From: JBPRGG01 sp051418075
GTDB lineage: Bacteria > Bacteroidota > Bacteroidia > Cytophagales > Cyclobacteriaceae
Length of the DNA: 64,000 bases
Assembly (NCBI GenBank): GCA_051418075.1
Contig: JBPRGG010000089.1
Location: 124,001 to 188,000 of the forward strand
Reading direction: 5' to 3'
A program made the position numbers and the translations under genes. This document shows, one piece after another, positions 35,780-44,771 of the stretch. Every line of letters starts with the position of its first letter. The first letter of the stretch is position 1. The notes under the pieces are model-generated. The model was not told the DNA's origin. It saw only the letters and a list, made by a program, of their open reading frames with translations, and made no database searches.

Positions 35780-36460
35780 TCAATCAGCTAATTTGAAGCT
35801 GAAAGGTAATACCATCTTTACATTTACCGGCTGGCCTCTTTGTTTGCCTGGCTGCCAAATTGGGGAGGCAGACACGGCCTGAACAGCCTCCTGATCACAA
35901 CCAGCTCCAATTCCCTTTAGTACCTTGATATCAATTAACCGGCCGCTTTTATCCACGATAAATTCTACAAATACTTTTCCTTCAATACCCATTCTTCGGG
36001 CCTGGTCCGGGTATTTTAGTCTTCTGGCTATAAATTCCAGGAATTTGGCTTCATCTCCTCCCTTGAAAGTGGGCCGCTCTTCTACCACTACAAACACTTC
36101 TTCTGAAGGCTCATCTGTAACATTATCCAGGGGAACATAAGCTTCCAAACGGGTTTCTTCAGTTACTTCTACATCAATGTCGAAGGGGATATCCACTTCA
36201 ATCTCCTCATCCTCAGGTATCTCTATCAGATTAGGATGTTGTACATTGGGAGGAGGAGGTGGTGGTGGCTGAACAGTAGGAGGTACCATTTCGATGGCCT
36301 GGTGATCCATCAGATCCCTGGCTGTCACTATTGTTTCGGTGGCAGTAAATCTCCATTCAAAAGCCATTAATACCAGCATTAGCGCGATGACCAGGCCAAG
36401 ATTAAAAAACATTCCGGTTTTTCTGGTCAGGTCCTGAGAGGGATTTTTTCGGGTTTCCAT
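35780..36460 (-). CDS. Energy transducer TonB
   Basis: A 226-residue protein that links the proton-motive force to outer-membrane TonB-dependent receptors. The order is a short cytoplasmic start (METRKNPSQDLTRKTGMF), one membrane helix (NLGLVIALMLVLMAFEW), a Pro-rich spacer (PPTVQPPPPPPPNV) and acidic stretch, then the TonB C-terminal domain with YPDQARRMGIEGKVFVEFIV and a final FSFKL. The start at 36460 is preferred because Bacteroidota TonBs usually begin M-x-x-KKNP-x-x-DL; ATGs at 36502 and 36526 are in frame. No exbBD lies nearby. Confidence 0.9.
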   Translation of the reverse strand: METRKNPSQDLTRKTGMFFNLGLVIALMLVLMAFEWRFTATETIVTARDLMDHQAIEMVPPTVQPPPPPPPNVQHPNLIEIPEDEEIEVDIPFDIDVEVTEETRLEAYVPLDNVTDEPSEEVFVVVEERPTFKGGDEAKFLEFIARRLKYPDQARRMGIEGKVFVEFIVDKSGRLIDIKVLKGIGAGCDQEAVQAVSASPIWQPGKQRGQPVNVKMVLPFSFKLAD

Positions 36461-36804
36461 ATCATTTGTTTTTAATGAAACATTTTTTTCATTCAACTTC
36501 ATAATCCATCTCCAGACATAAGTCACAATTCAGGGCCAGTTTTTTTGTAATGCTCGAACAATAAAAGAGCTGATTGACTGGGCCGAAAATGTTGAATAAT
36601 GGTATTGATATCCATACCTGAATGTATCTTTGGGGAATTAAAAGAAACGGAGATCAAATAGAAATAATTAATTAAGGCTCATAAAAAGCACAGATATCCA
36701 TATAAATAGAAGCTTAAATAGCAATAAAAAGCAGAAGATTTGATTAATCCGCATTATTTAATGAATTACCATTTCACAACCTTTACATTATAAGTTAATT
36801 GATC
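36461..36804. other. Divergent intergenic region between tonB and carB
   Basis: AT-rich and without a gene. It holds the carB promoter at its right end. TTTA at 36782-36785 lies 19 bases before the carB -7 box and may serve as a weak -33 element. No operator-like repeat was noticed. Confidence 0.4.
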
Positions 36805-36812
36805 TAAATTTG
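36805..36812 (+). promoter_or_regulatory. Bacteroidota -7 promoter box for carB
   Basis: TAAATTTG followed by C is a perfect match to TAnnTTTG, 52 bases upstream of the carB ATG. TTTA 19 bases upstream approximates the -33 TTTG. Confidence 0.6.
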
Positions 36813-36864
36813 CGGGATTTATCCTAAAATAAGCTTATATAACCAACTACTTTCTAACAGAAAT

Positions 36865-39678
36865 ATGCCAAAAGACAATAGCATCAAATCGGTACTCATC
36901 ATCGGGAGCGGACCTATCATTATAGGCCAGGCCTGTGAATTTGATTATTCAGGATCTCAAGCTGCCCGATCCCTTAAAGAAGAGGGCATCGAAGTGACCC
37001 TGATCAATTCCAATCCAGCTACGATCATGACCGATCCTGTAACTGCAGATAATATTTATCTGAAGCCTCTTGAAAAGAAGTATATTATAGAGATCCTGAA
37101 AAAGCATAAAATAGATGCAGTGTTACCCACCATGGGAGGCCAGACTGCATTAAACCTGGCCATAGACTGCGAAAAAGCAGGAATCTGGGAAAAATTCGGA
37201 GTAAAGCTGATTGGAGTGGATATAAATGCTATTGAGACCACGGAAGACCGGGAAAAATTCCGGTTGCGTATGAAGGAATTAGGCATAAATGTATGTGAAG
37301 GGAAAACAGCCACCTCCTTCCTCCAGGGAAAAGAAATAGCCCAGGAAATCGGTTTTCCCCTGGTGATCCGTCCTTCTTATACCCTGGGTGGTACCGGCGG
37401 TGGGTTTGTTAATACCAAAGAGGAATTTGACAAAGCCCTTAACCATGGCCTTCATACCTCCCCCATTCACGAAGTATTGGTAGAACAAAGTATCATGGGA
37501 TGGAAAGAATTTGAGCTGGAACTGCTTCGGGATAACCTGGGCAATGTGATCATCATTTGTTCTATAGAGAATTTTGATCCGATGGGGGTTCATACAGGCG
37601 ATTCTATCACAGTAGCCCCTGCCCTTACCCTTCCGGATTCTGTTTATCAAAACATGAGAAATCTGGCCATCAAAATGATGAATGGAATTGGTGAGTTTGC
37701 CGGGGGATGTAATGTACAGTTTGCAGTGAATCCTGATGATGACAGCATTATTGGTATAGAAATTAACCCACGGGTATCCCGTTCTTCTGCCCTGGCCTCC
37801 AAAGCTACCGGGTATCCCATTGCCAAAGTAGCAGCCAAACTGGCTATTGGCTACAACCTGGACGAGATACAAAATCAAATAACCAAGACTACTTCGGCAT
37901 TTTTTGAACCGGCAATAGATTATGTAATCGTAAAAATACCCCGATGGAATTTCGATAAATTTAAGGGATCAGACCGGAAATTAGGCCTGCAAATGAAATC
38001 AGTGGGTGAAGTCATGGGAATTGGCCGGAGTTTTCAGGAAGCACTACAAAAAGCCTGTCAATCCCTGGAAATCAAAAGAAATGGTTTGGGAGCTGATGGT
38101 AAAGAATTGACCAATCAGGAGCAAATAGATTACAGCCTGAAAAACCCCAGTTGGAACAGGTTATTTCATATCTATGATGCCTTCAAATTGGGTATTCCAT
38201 TTAAGACTATTCAAAATTTAACCAAAATCGACAAATGGTTCCTACAGCAGATTGAAGAACTGGTGATCCTTGAAAAGGAAATTGAAAAATATACCCTTGA
38301 AACCCTACCGACTGACCTGCTGAGACAAGCCAAAACCAAAGGATATGCTGACCGACAAATTGCACATCTCCTGAAATGCTGGGAGAGTGAGGTACATAAA
38401 AAACGGCAGGAAATGGGCGTTAAACGGGTATATAAGCTGGTAGATACCTGTGCAGCTGAATTTGAAGCCAAAACTCCATATTACTATTCCACCTTTGATG
38501 AAGAAAACGAATCCCATTCAAGCAATCGGAAAAAAGTCATTGTATTAGGTTCCGGTCCTAACCGCATAGGACAGGGTATTGAATTTGATTATTGTTGTGT
38601 ACATGGCGTTCTGGCTGCCAAGGAATGTGGTTATGAAACCATCATGATCAATTGCAACCCGGAGACTGTTTCTACAGATTTTGACATTGCAGACAAACTT
38701 TACTTTGAGCCGGTATTCTGGGAACATATTTACGATATCATTGAACATGAAAAACCAGAAGGTGTCATTGTGCAATTGGGCGGCCAGACAGCACTTAAAC
38801 TGGCAGAAAAGCTTGACCGCTATGGCATTAAAATTATGGGTACTTCCTTCGAATCACTGGATCTGGCTGAAGACAGGGGAAGTTTTTCAACCCTGCTCAA
38901 GGAAAATGACATCCCTTATCCTCAGTTTGGGGTGGCTGAAGATGCCGATACGGCCCTGGAAATTTGCCAAAGCATTGGTTTTCCCCTGCTGGTAAGACCT
39001 TCCTATGTACTAGGAGGGCAAAGTATGAAAATTGTGATCAATGAAAATGAGCTGGAATCACATATTGTAGACCTCCTCAAGGATATTCCCGGCAATAAGA
39101 TCCTGCTGGATCATTTCTTGGATGGAGCCATTGAAGCGGAAGCAGATGCTATATGTGATGGAGAAGATGTTTATATTTTGGGTATCATGCAACACATAGA
39201 ACCTGCCGGTATTCATTCGGGCGACTCCTATGCAGTACTTCCGCCCTACAACCTGGGTGATCTGGTGGTGCGCCAGATCGAAGCTTATACTAAAAAAATA
39301 GCCCTGGCGTTACATACCAAAGGATTGATCAATATACAGTTTGCCATAAAAGACAATGTGGTTTATGTTATTGAAGCTAACCCCAGGGCATCCCGAACGG
39401 TTCCTTTTATTTGCAAAGCATATAAAGAACCCTATGTGAATTATGCCGTGAAAATAATGCTGGGGGAAAAGAAAGTGAAAGATTTCAGCTTCAATCCTTA
39501 TAAAAAAGGTTATGCTATAAAGGAACCAGTATTTTCATTTAATAAATTTCCTAATGTTAACAAGGAATTAGGACCTGAAATGAAATCTACTGGTGAAGCC
39601 ATCTATTTCATAGAAGATGTGATGGATGATTATTTCTTGAAAATTTATTCCGAACGAAACTTATACTTAAGTAAATAG
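36865..39678 (+). CDS. carB: Carbamoyl-phosphate synthase large subunit, without MGS domain
   Basis: Makes carbamoyl phosphate from bicarbonate, glutamine-derived ammonia and two ATP for pyrimidines and arginine. The two homologous halves are clear: SVLIIGSGPIIIGQACEFDY at the start and KVIVLGSGPNRIGQGIEFDY near residue 553, each followed by an ATP-grasp domain (RPSYTLGGTGGG and RPSYVLGGQSM). The protein has 937 residues against about 1073 in E. coli: it ends after the second ATP-grasp domain, so the C-terminal MGS-like allosteric domain (UMP/ornithine) is missing. I recall this short form as usual in Bacteroidota. carA is not in the window. Confidence 0.95.
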   Translation: MPKDNSIKSVLIIGSGPIIIGQACEFDYSGSQAARSLKEEGIEVTLINSNPATIMTDPVTADNIYLKPLEKKYIIEILKKHKIDAVLPTMGGQTALNLAIDCEKAGIWEKFGVKLIGVDINAIETTEDREKFRLRMKELGINVCEGKTATSFLQGKEIAQEIGFPLVIRPSYTLGGTGGGFVNTKEEFDKALNHGLHTSPIHEVLVEQSIMGWKEFELELLRDNLGNVIIICSIENFDPMGVHTGDSITVAPALTLPDSVYQNMRNLAIKMMNGIGEFAGGCNVQFAVNPDDDSIIGIEINPRVSRSSALASKATGYPIAKVAAKLAIGYNLDEIQNQITKTTSAFFEPAIDYVIVKIPRWNFDKFKGSDRKLGLQMKSVGEVMGIGRSFQEALQKACQSLEIKRNGLGADGKELTNQEQIDYSLKNPSWNRLFHIYDAFKLGIPFKTIQNLTKIDKWFLQQIEELVILEKEIEKYTLETLPTDLLRQAKTKGYADRQIAHLLKCWESEVHKKRQEMGVKRVYKLVDTCAAEFEAKTPYYYSTFDEENESHSSNRKKVIVLGSGPNRIGQGIEFDYCCVHGVLAAKECGYETIMINCNPETVSTDFDIADKLYFEPVFWEHIYDIIEHEKPEGVIVQLGGQTALKLAEKLDRYGIKIMGTSFESLDLAEDRGSFSTLLKENDIPYPQFGVAEDADTALEICQSIGFPLLVRPSYVLGGQSMKIVINENELESHIVDLLKDIPGNKILLDHFLDGAIEAEADAICDGEDVYILGIMQHIEPAGIHSGDSYAVLPPYNLGDLVVRQIEAYTKKIALALHTKGLINIQFAIKDNVVYVIEANPRASRTVPFICKAYKEPYVNYAVKIMLGEKKVKDFSFNPYKKGYAIKEPVFSFNKFPNVNKELGPEMKSTGEAIYFIEDVMDDYFLKIYSERNLYLSK

Positions 39679-39713
39679 GTTTAAATTTTAGATGTTGAAA
39701 AAAAGTTGTTACG

Positions 39714-39962
39714 ATGCTAAAGATCATAATATTAGTTATACTGTTGTCTTACATTTTCTTTAAAGTTACCGGTTTGATATTCCGGACCATCTTTAAGTTA
39801 ATGACAGGCAACGATCACCCTCAAAATAATAGGAATCAAAGAAAAAGAAGGCCTGAAGGAGCCAATGTAGACATAGATTATGTACCCAATGATCATACAA
39901 AATCTGGAAAAAGAAAGGACTCAAGAGGGGGTGAATATGTTGAATATGAGGAAGTTAAATGA
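39714..39962 (+). CDS. DUF4834-type small membrane protein
   Basis: An 82-residue protein with one N-terminal membrane helix (MLKIIILVILLSYIFFKVTG) and a polar, Lys/Arg- and Asn-rich tail with the conserved end GGEYVEYEEVK, as in the DUF4834 family of Bacteroidota. Function unknown. It follows carB by 35 bases and is probably co-transcribed. Confidence 0.75.
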   Translation: MLKIIILVILLSYIFFKVTGLIFRTIFKLMTGNDHPQNNRNQRKRRPEGANVDIDYVPNDHTKSGKRKDSRGGEYVEYEEVK

Positions 39963-40145
39963 TAATTCATAAAAGAGAAAGCTGACAATAATTGGCTATC
40001 AGGGGGAAATTGTATTTCTGAGCTTAAATGCGCTGTCTTTTTGTGCTTTAAGCTAAATTAATGGAACTTCCTTTTATTTTCTTTATCATTTTTTGATATT
40101 TACACCTTGAATTGCTCAAATTCATTAACCACTTAAAATATATTT

Positions 40146-40985
40146 ATGCCCTGGTTTCAACGAAAAGCCAAAGGAATTCAAACCCCTACAGCAGCCAAAA
40201 AAGAAGCACCTGACGGTTTATGGTATAAAACGCCCAGCGGTACTATCATTCACATGCGTGAGCTACGCAATAATGCCTTTGTTTGTCCAGATGATCAATT
40301 TCATGTGAGAATTGGCTCAAGGGAATATTTTGAAATACTTTTTGATAAAAATGAGTTTACAGAATTAGATCCAACCCTGGAATCTGCAGACCCTCTACAC
40401 TTTGTGGATAGCCGTAGCTACAAGCAAAGGGTAAAGAATGAACAGCGAAAAACTGAATTGAAAGACGCTGCCCAAGCTGTTACAGGAAAAATGAATGGAC
40501 TGGATATTGTAGTTTGTTGCATGGATTTTAATTTCATTGGAGGATCTATGGGCTCTGTAGTGGGTGAGAAAATCGCCAGAGCAATTGACTATGCCTTAAA
40601 ACATAAGATTCCTTTCCTGATGATATCCAAATCCGGTGGAGCCAGGATGATGGAGGCTGGCTTTTCACTGATGCAGATGGCTAAAACCTCAGCCAAACTG
40701 GCTTTGCTTTCCCAGGCCAATATTCCTTATATTTCATTACTCACCGACCCAACCACCGGAGGCGTCACTGCTTCTTTTGCCATGCTGGGTGATTTTAATA
40801 TTGCCGAACCAGGTGCCCTGATAGGCTTTGCCGGTCCCCGGGTTATCCGTGAAACCATAGGTAAAGATTTACCCAAAGGATTTCAAAGTGCCGAATTCCT
40901 GTTGGAGCATGGTTTTATTGATTTTATCGTTGACCGCAGGAATCTCAAAAGCAAGCTGACTGCTTTACTTAAAATGTTGCAATAA
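40146..40985 (+). CDS. accD: Acetyl-CoA carboxylase carboxyltransferase subunit beta, zinc finger lost
   Basis: Transfers the carboxyl group from biotin to acetyl-CoA, forming malonyl-CoA for fatty-acid synthesis, with AccA. The crotonase-like core is intact: CMDFNFIGGSMGSVVGEKIA, SKSGGARMMEAGFSLMQMAK, DPTTGGVTASFAMLGD and EPGALIGFAGPRVI. The N-terminal segment where E. coli AccD has a Cys4 zinc ribbon reads LWYKTPSGTIIHMRELRN and FVCPDDQFHVRIGS, so three of four cysteines are absent. From memory, Flavobacteriia AccD shows the same loss. 279 residues, normal length. The radical SAM gene starts seven bases later. Confidence 0.95.
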   Translation: MPWFQRKAKGIQTPTAAKKEAPDGLWYKTPSGTIIHMRELRNNAFVCPDDQFHVRIGSREYFEILFDKNEFTELDPTLESADPLHFVDSRSYKQRVKNEQRKTELKDAAQAVTGKMNGLDIVVCCMDFNFIGGSMGSVVGEKIARAIDYALKHKIPFLMISKSGGARMMEAGFSLMQMAKTSAKLALLSQANIPYISLLTDPTTGGVTASFAMLGDFNIAEPGALIGFAGPRVIRETIGKDLPKGFQSAEFLLEHGFIDFIVDRRNLKSKLTALLKMLQ

Positions 40986-40992
40986 CCCGCAT

Positions 40993-41970
40993 ATGCGCCT
41001 GGTCTCTCATCCTGTTTTGTGTAATTATTATGTGACCTATCGTTGTAATGCCAGTTGCAGCTTTTGTGATATCTGGCAAAAACCATCCCCCTATGCAGCT
41101 CCGGAAAAAATATGGTGCAACCTGCTTGATCTAAAAAAACTAGGAGTAAAAGTCATTGATTTTACTGGTGGTGAACCATTGATGCATCCAGTTCTGGATA
41201 AATTGCTGGAATACGCTAAAAAGCTGGGGTTTATTACTACTATCACCACCAATACACTCCTGTATCCCAAAAAGGCGGATAAACTTAAAGGAAAGATTGA
41301 TATGTTGCATTTTTCCCTGGATTACGCCTCTGCTCCTGACCACGATCGCTCCCGGGGAGTAAAAAGCTATGAATTCGTAATGAAATCCATAGAAAAGGCA
41401 TTGATGCTGGGTGAAAGGCCGGATATCCTGATGACCATATTTAATGACAACCTGGATCAGATCGAACCTGTTTACCAAAATATTTGTCTGCCTAACAACC
41501 TGTTACTCATCCTGAATCCGGTATTTTCCTACCCTTCCATAGATACCTCCCTCAGTGACCAAAATCTGGAACAGCTAAAAAGATGGGGTCAGCAAAAAAA
41601 TATTTATCTGAACCAGGCATTTATTCAACTCAGATTGGATGGAGGAAACCATACCCGACGACCTGTGTGTAAAGCCGGCAGTTCATCCATCGTGATTTCG
41701 CCATTTAATGAATTGGTTTTACCATGCTATCACCTGGGATTAAAGAAGTTGCCAATCAATAACAGTTTGTATAATTTATATCAGTCGCCTCCGGTACAGG
41801 CTTTGATTGAGATGGAAGGCCGTTATCCGGCCTGTGAAGGATGTACCATCAATTGTTATATGCAGTCTTCATTTGCCGTAGAAATGAATAAATACTGGTG
41901 GAAAGCCTTACCCAGTACTTTAAAATACAACCGCATTAAAGGAACCTGGAAACAACTGATCAAAATTTAA
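40993..41970 (+). CDS. Radical SAM protein of unknown substrate, SPASM-like tail
   Basis: A 325-residue radical SAM enzyme. The CxxxCxxC cluster motif is CNASCSFC at residues 18-25, followed by the GGEP segment DFTGGEPLMHP and TTITTNTLL. The C-terminal region has further cysteines (RRPVCKAG, LPCYHLG, ACEGCTINCYM), which may bind a second cluster as in SPASM or twitch domains. Such proteins modify peptides, lipids or sugars. The gene starts seven bases after accD and is probably co-transcribed, which hints at a link to lipid metabolism, but the reaction is unknown. Confidence 0.85.
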   Translation: MRLVSHPVLCNYYVTYRCNASCSFCDIWQKPSPYAAPEKIWCNLLDLKKLGVKVIDFTGGEPLMHPVLDKLLEYAKKLGFITTITTNTLLYPKKADKLKGKIDMLHFSLDYASAPDHDRSRGVKSYEFVMKSIEKALMLGERPDILMTIFNDNLDQIEPVYQNICLPNNLLLILNPVFSYPSIDTSLSDQNLEQLKRWGQQKNIYLNQAFIQLRLDGGNHTRRPVCKAGSSSIVISPFNELVLPCYHLGLKKLPINNSLYNLYQSPPVQALIEMEGRYPACEGCTINCYMQSSFAVEMNKYWWKALPSTLKYNRIKGTWKQLIKI

Positions 41971-42058
41971 ATTTTTACAACAAAATTTTTTTACAATGCG
42001 TTATGGAGTTGAAATTTAAATTAATTTTAAAGCATTATAGCATTTGAAGATTAAATGA

Positions 42059-42066
42059 TATATTTG
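42059..42066 (+). promoter_or_regulatory. Bacteroidota -7 promoter box for nqrF
   Basis: TATATTTG followed by C is a full match to TAnnTTTG, 39 bases upstream of the nqrF ATG. A TTTG at 42043 is only 12 bases away, too close to be the -33 box. Confidence 0.55.
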
Positions 42067-42105
42067 CAGTCGATTTTAAAAAAGGTAAAATAATTCTGAT
42101 AATAG

Positions 42106-43377
42106 ATGACGTTAGTTATTTCAACCGCAATTATTGCATTTACGTTTGTAATTTTGTTACTGGTACTGATCCTGCTTTATGCCCAATCCAAGCTGGTTCA
42201 ATCAGGTGATGTTAAAATTGTTGTAAACGGAGATGAGAAAAATCCCATTGTAGCATCAGCTGGCTCCAGTTTGTTGTCCACCCTGGGAGGTAAAAAAGTT
42301 TTTCTTCCTTCAGCCTGCGGTGGAGGAGGCACCTGTGCCATGTGTAAATGTGTGGTAGAAGATGGAGGTGGCGAGGTACTGCCAACCGAAGTGGGACACC
42401 TGAGCCGTTCCGAACAAAAAGAAAATGTGCGTTTATCCTGCCAGGTAAAAGTAAAACAGGATATGCGCATCCGTATACCGGAAGAGATTTTCGGTATTAA
42501 GAAGTGGGAATGTGAAGTGGTTTCTAATTATAATGTGGCCACCTTTATCAAGGAATTTGTAGTAAAATTACCTGAAGGCGAATCCCTTGATTTTCAATCA
42601 GGCGGCTATATTCAGATTGATGTGCCGGAAATAGAGGTGGATTTTAAAAATTTCGATATTCGTCCCAATCCGGAAACCGGTGATCCTGATGAAAAATTTA
42701 AACCGGATTGGGATAAATTCAACATGTGGGATCTGAAGATGAAAAATGATGAACCTTTATTCCGGGCTTATTCCATGGCTAATCACCCGGCTGAGGGCAA
42801 CATCATAATGCTGAATATTCGTATTGCCACTCCTCCCTGGGATAAAGCGGCCGGAGGATGGATGGATGTCAATCCAGGTGTCTGCTCCTCTTATATATTC
42901 TCCCGAAAACCCGGAGATAAGGTAACTATTTCCGGTCCTTATGGTGAATTCCATATTAATCCAACTGATCGGGAAATGATCTACATTGGTGGTGGTGCCG
43001 GTATGGCTCCCTTACGGTCTCATATTTTCCATCTGTTCCATACCGAAAAATCCAATAGAAAAGTTTCGTATTGGTATGGAGGTAGATCTAAAAGAGAATT
43101 GTTTTACACAGATGACTTCAGGAAAATAGAACAGGATTTCCCAAATTTTAAATATAATATCGCCTTATCTGAGCCCATGCCGGAAGATAACTGGGATGGT
43201 TACAAAGGGTTTATACATCAGGTGCTATATGAAAACTACCTGAGTAAACATCCGGAACCAGAAGAAGTAGAGTACTATTTGTGCGGTCCTCCTATGATGA
43301 ATGCAGCGGTACTAAGGATGCTGGATGACCTGGGAATTCCCCCGGAAAACATTCGGTTTGATGATTTTGGAGGCTAA
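42106..43377 (+). CDS. nqrF: Na+-translocating NADH:quinone reductase subunit F
   Basis: The NADH-oxidising subunit of Na+-NQR, which passes electrons from NADH through FAD and a 2Fe-2S cluster to the membrane subunits. A single N-terminal helix (LVISTAIIAFTFVILLLVLI) is followed by a ferredoxin domain with Cys71, Cys77, Cys80 and Cys112 (SACGGGGTCAMCKC and RLSCQV). The FAD motif RAYSMANHP and the NADH motif YIGGGAGMAPLRSH follow, with YLCGPPMMN at the end. 423 residues is a normal length. It is not next to nqrA-E here: it has its own promoter box and terminator, so it is either separated from the operon or a paralogue. Confidence 0.93.
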   Translation: MTLVISTAIIAFTFVILLLVLILLYAQSKLVQSGDVKIVVNGDEKNPIVASAGSSLLSTLGGKKVFLPSACGGGGTCAMCKCVVEDGGGEVLPTEVGHLSRSEQKENVRLSCQVKVKQDMRIRIPEEIFGIKKWECEVVSNYNVATFIKEFVVKLPEGESLDFQSGGYIQIDVPEIEVDFKNFDIRPNPETGDPDEKFKPDWDKFNMWDLKMKNDEPLFRAYSMANHPAEGNIIMLNIRIATPPWDKAAGGWMDVNPGVCSSYIFSRKPGDKVTISGPYGEFHINPTDREMIYIGGGAGMAPLRSHIFHLFHTEKSNRKVSYWYGGRSKRELFYTDDFRKIEQDFPNFKYNIALSEPMPEDNWDGYKGFIHQVLYENYLSKHPEPEEVEYYLCGPPMMNAAVLRMLDDLGIPPENIRFDDFGG

Positions 43378-43401
43378 ACCTGCTGGAAAAAAATTATAAG
43401 C

Positions 43402-43436
43402 AAAAGGGAGAAAGTTTGAATTTTCTCCCTTTTTTT
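43402..43436 (+). terminator. Rho-independent terminator after nqrF
   Basis: AAAAGGGAGAAA pairs with TTTCTCCCTTTT around an eight-base loop, and the T-run continues (CCCTTTTTTTTG). It lies 24 bases after the nqrF stop. Confidence 0.9.
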
Positions 43437-43465
43437 GTGTGTAAGGAATTATTGATTGGCTTTCT

Positions 43466-44626
43466 ATGGATTTGAAATTATTTTTTTCCCCGGTAGCGGA
43501 GCAGGTTTATCAGGATATTAAGGATGTTCGCTCATTTTATAAAAGCATTAGTGTGTTTACCGAATTAATGCCTGATTACCAACAGGCTGATATCGCCCTG
43601 ATGGGAGTGCCGGAAGATCGTGGGGCAGGTTTAAATGCAGGTACTGCTAAAGGAATACAGGAGATCAGGCATAAACTTTACCGCCTGAAAAAAGGAAATG
43701 GTCCTTATAAGGTAGTGGACCTGGGCGATTTAAACCTGGGACATGACCTGGAACAAAGCTATGGCCGCCTTCGTGAAGTCTGTGAGCATCTGATTGGAAA
43801 AAATGTATTGCCGGTTATCATCGGTGGCAGCCAGGACCTGGATATCGCCCAGTATACAGCTTACCAGGGAATGGATAAACTGGTAAGTTTCCTCAATATC
43901 GATGCTTTTCTGGATCTGGAGGATCAGGATCAGGCCAGCTGGAATCAGAAACATATCAATCGTATCCTGCTGCACGAGCCAAATTTTTTGTTTCATTACA
44001 GCCATCTGGCTTATCAAAGCTATCTGGTAGACCAGGAACGACTGGAGATCCTGCAAAAAATGTACTTCGAAATGTTCAGGATCGGGGAAATAAGAACTAA
44101 CTTCACAGAAACAGAACCTATCATCCGGGATGCAGACCTGATCAGTTTTGACATTACTGCCATCAAATCCAATGATGCACCAGGAAATGCTTTAGCCCAA
44201 CCATTTGGCCTGACCGGGGAAGAAGCCTGCCAGGTTTGCTGGTATGCCGGATTAAACGAAAAGCTCAGCTCTATTGGCTTTTATGAGTATAATCCGGATC
44301 ACGACGATCCTTCCCGTAAAACAGCTTCAGTGGTAGCCACCATGATCTGGTATTTTATAGAAGGTTATTACCAACGGAAGGATAACCTGGATTATAAAAG
44401 CAATAATTACTTGAAATATGTGGTTTCTCTTCCAGCCAAACCAGGCACTCTGGTATTCTATAAAAGTAAATTAAGTGAAAAATGGTGGATGGAAATTACC
44501 TCAAATTTGTCCAGATCAAGATATGGGCGCAGCTATGTAATTCCCTGCGGTTATAGCGATTATGAAACCGCCACCCAAGGGGAAATCCCTGAACGTTACA
44601 TCAGCGCCCTGTCCAAATTTATTTAA
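43466..44626 (+). CDS. Arginase/formimidoylglutamase-family protein with altered metal ligands
   Basis: A 386-residue protein of the ureohydrolase fold, longer than typical arginases (about 300). The fold motifs are present but changed. GGDHS reads GGSQD (120-124), so the ligand histidine is Gln. DAHxD reads DAFLD (146-150), where Asp146 and Asp150 remain but His is Phe. SxDxD reads SFDIT (227-231), so the second Asp is Thr. Three of the six Mn ligands are thus lost, and arginase or formiminoglutamase chemistry is unlikely. Bacteroidota carry such proteins, usually annotated as formimidoylglutamase; I do not know their function. It is alone between a terminator and a convergent gene. Confidence 0.8.
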   Translation: MDLKLFFSPVAEQVYQDIKDVRSFYKSISVFTELMPDYQQADIALMGVPEDRGAGLNAGTAKGIQEIRHKLYRLKKGNGPYKVVDLGDLNLGHDLEQSYGRLREVCEHLIGKNVLPVIIGGSQDLDIAQYTAYQGMDKLVSFLNIDAFLDLEDQDQASWNQKHINRILLHEPNFLFHYSHLAYQSYLVDQERLEILQKMYFEMFRIGEIRTNFTETEPIIRDADLISFDITAIKSNDAPGNALAQPFGLTGEEACQVCWYAGLNEKLSSIGFYEYNPDHDDPSRKTASVVATMIWYFIEGYYQRKDNLDYKSNNYLKYVVSLPAKPGTLVFYKSKLSEKWWMEITSNLSRSRYGRSYVIPCGYSDYETATQGEIPERYISALSKFI

Positions 44627-44771
44627 TGCCGCATAAATCAAGCCTTTCGTATATGATTTGATAAGTATAATTGGGACAATTATGCCTGCTTTCGTAAAGC
44701 AATACTGGACGTATGGAGGCGATCATTATAGCAAAGTCAGGAAAAGCTGACTGATGATAAAGAGATTTCCA

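Noticed and set aside
43466..44626. Annotating as functional formimidoylglutamase (hutG)
   Set aside because: Three metal-ligand positions are substituted and no hut genes are nearby.
44682..44750. 22-codon frame starting at ATG 44682 between the arginase-fold and acyltransferase genes
   Set aside because: Too short, no ribosome-binding site, and two frames in the same stretch look equally protein-like, as expected by chance.
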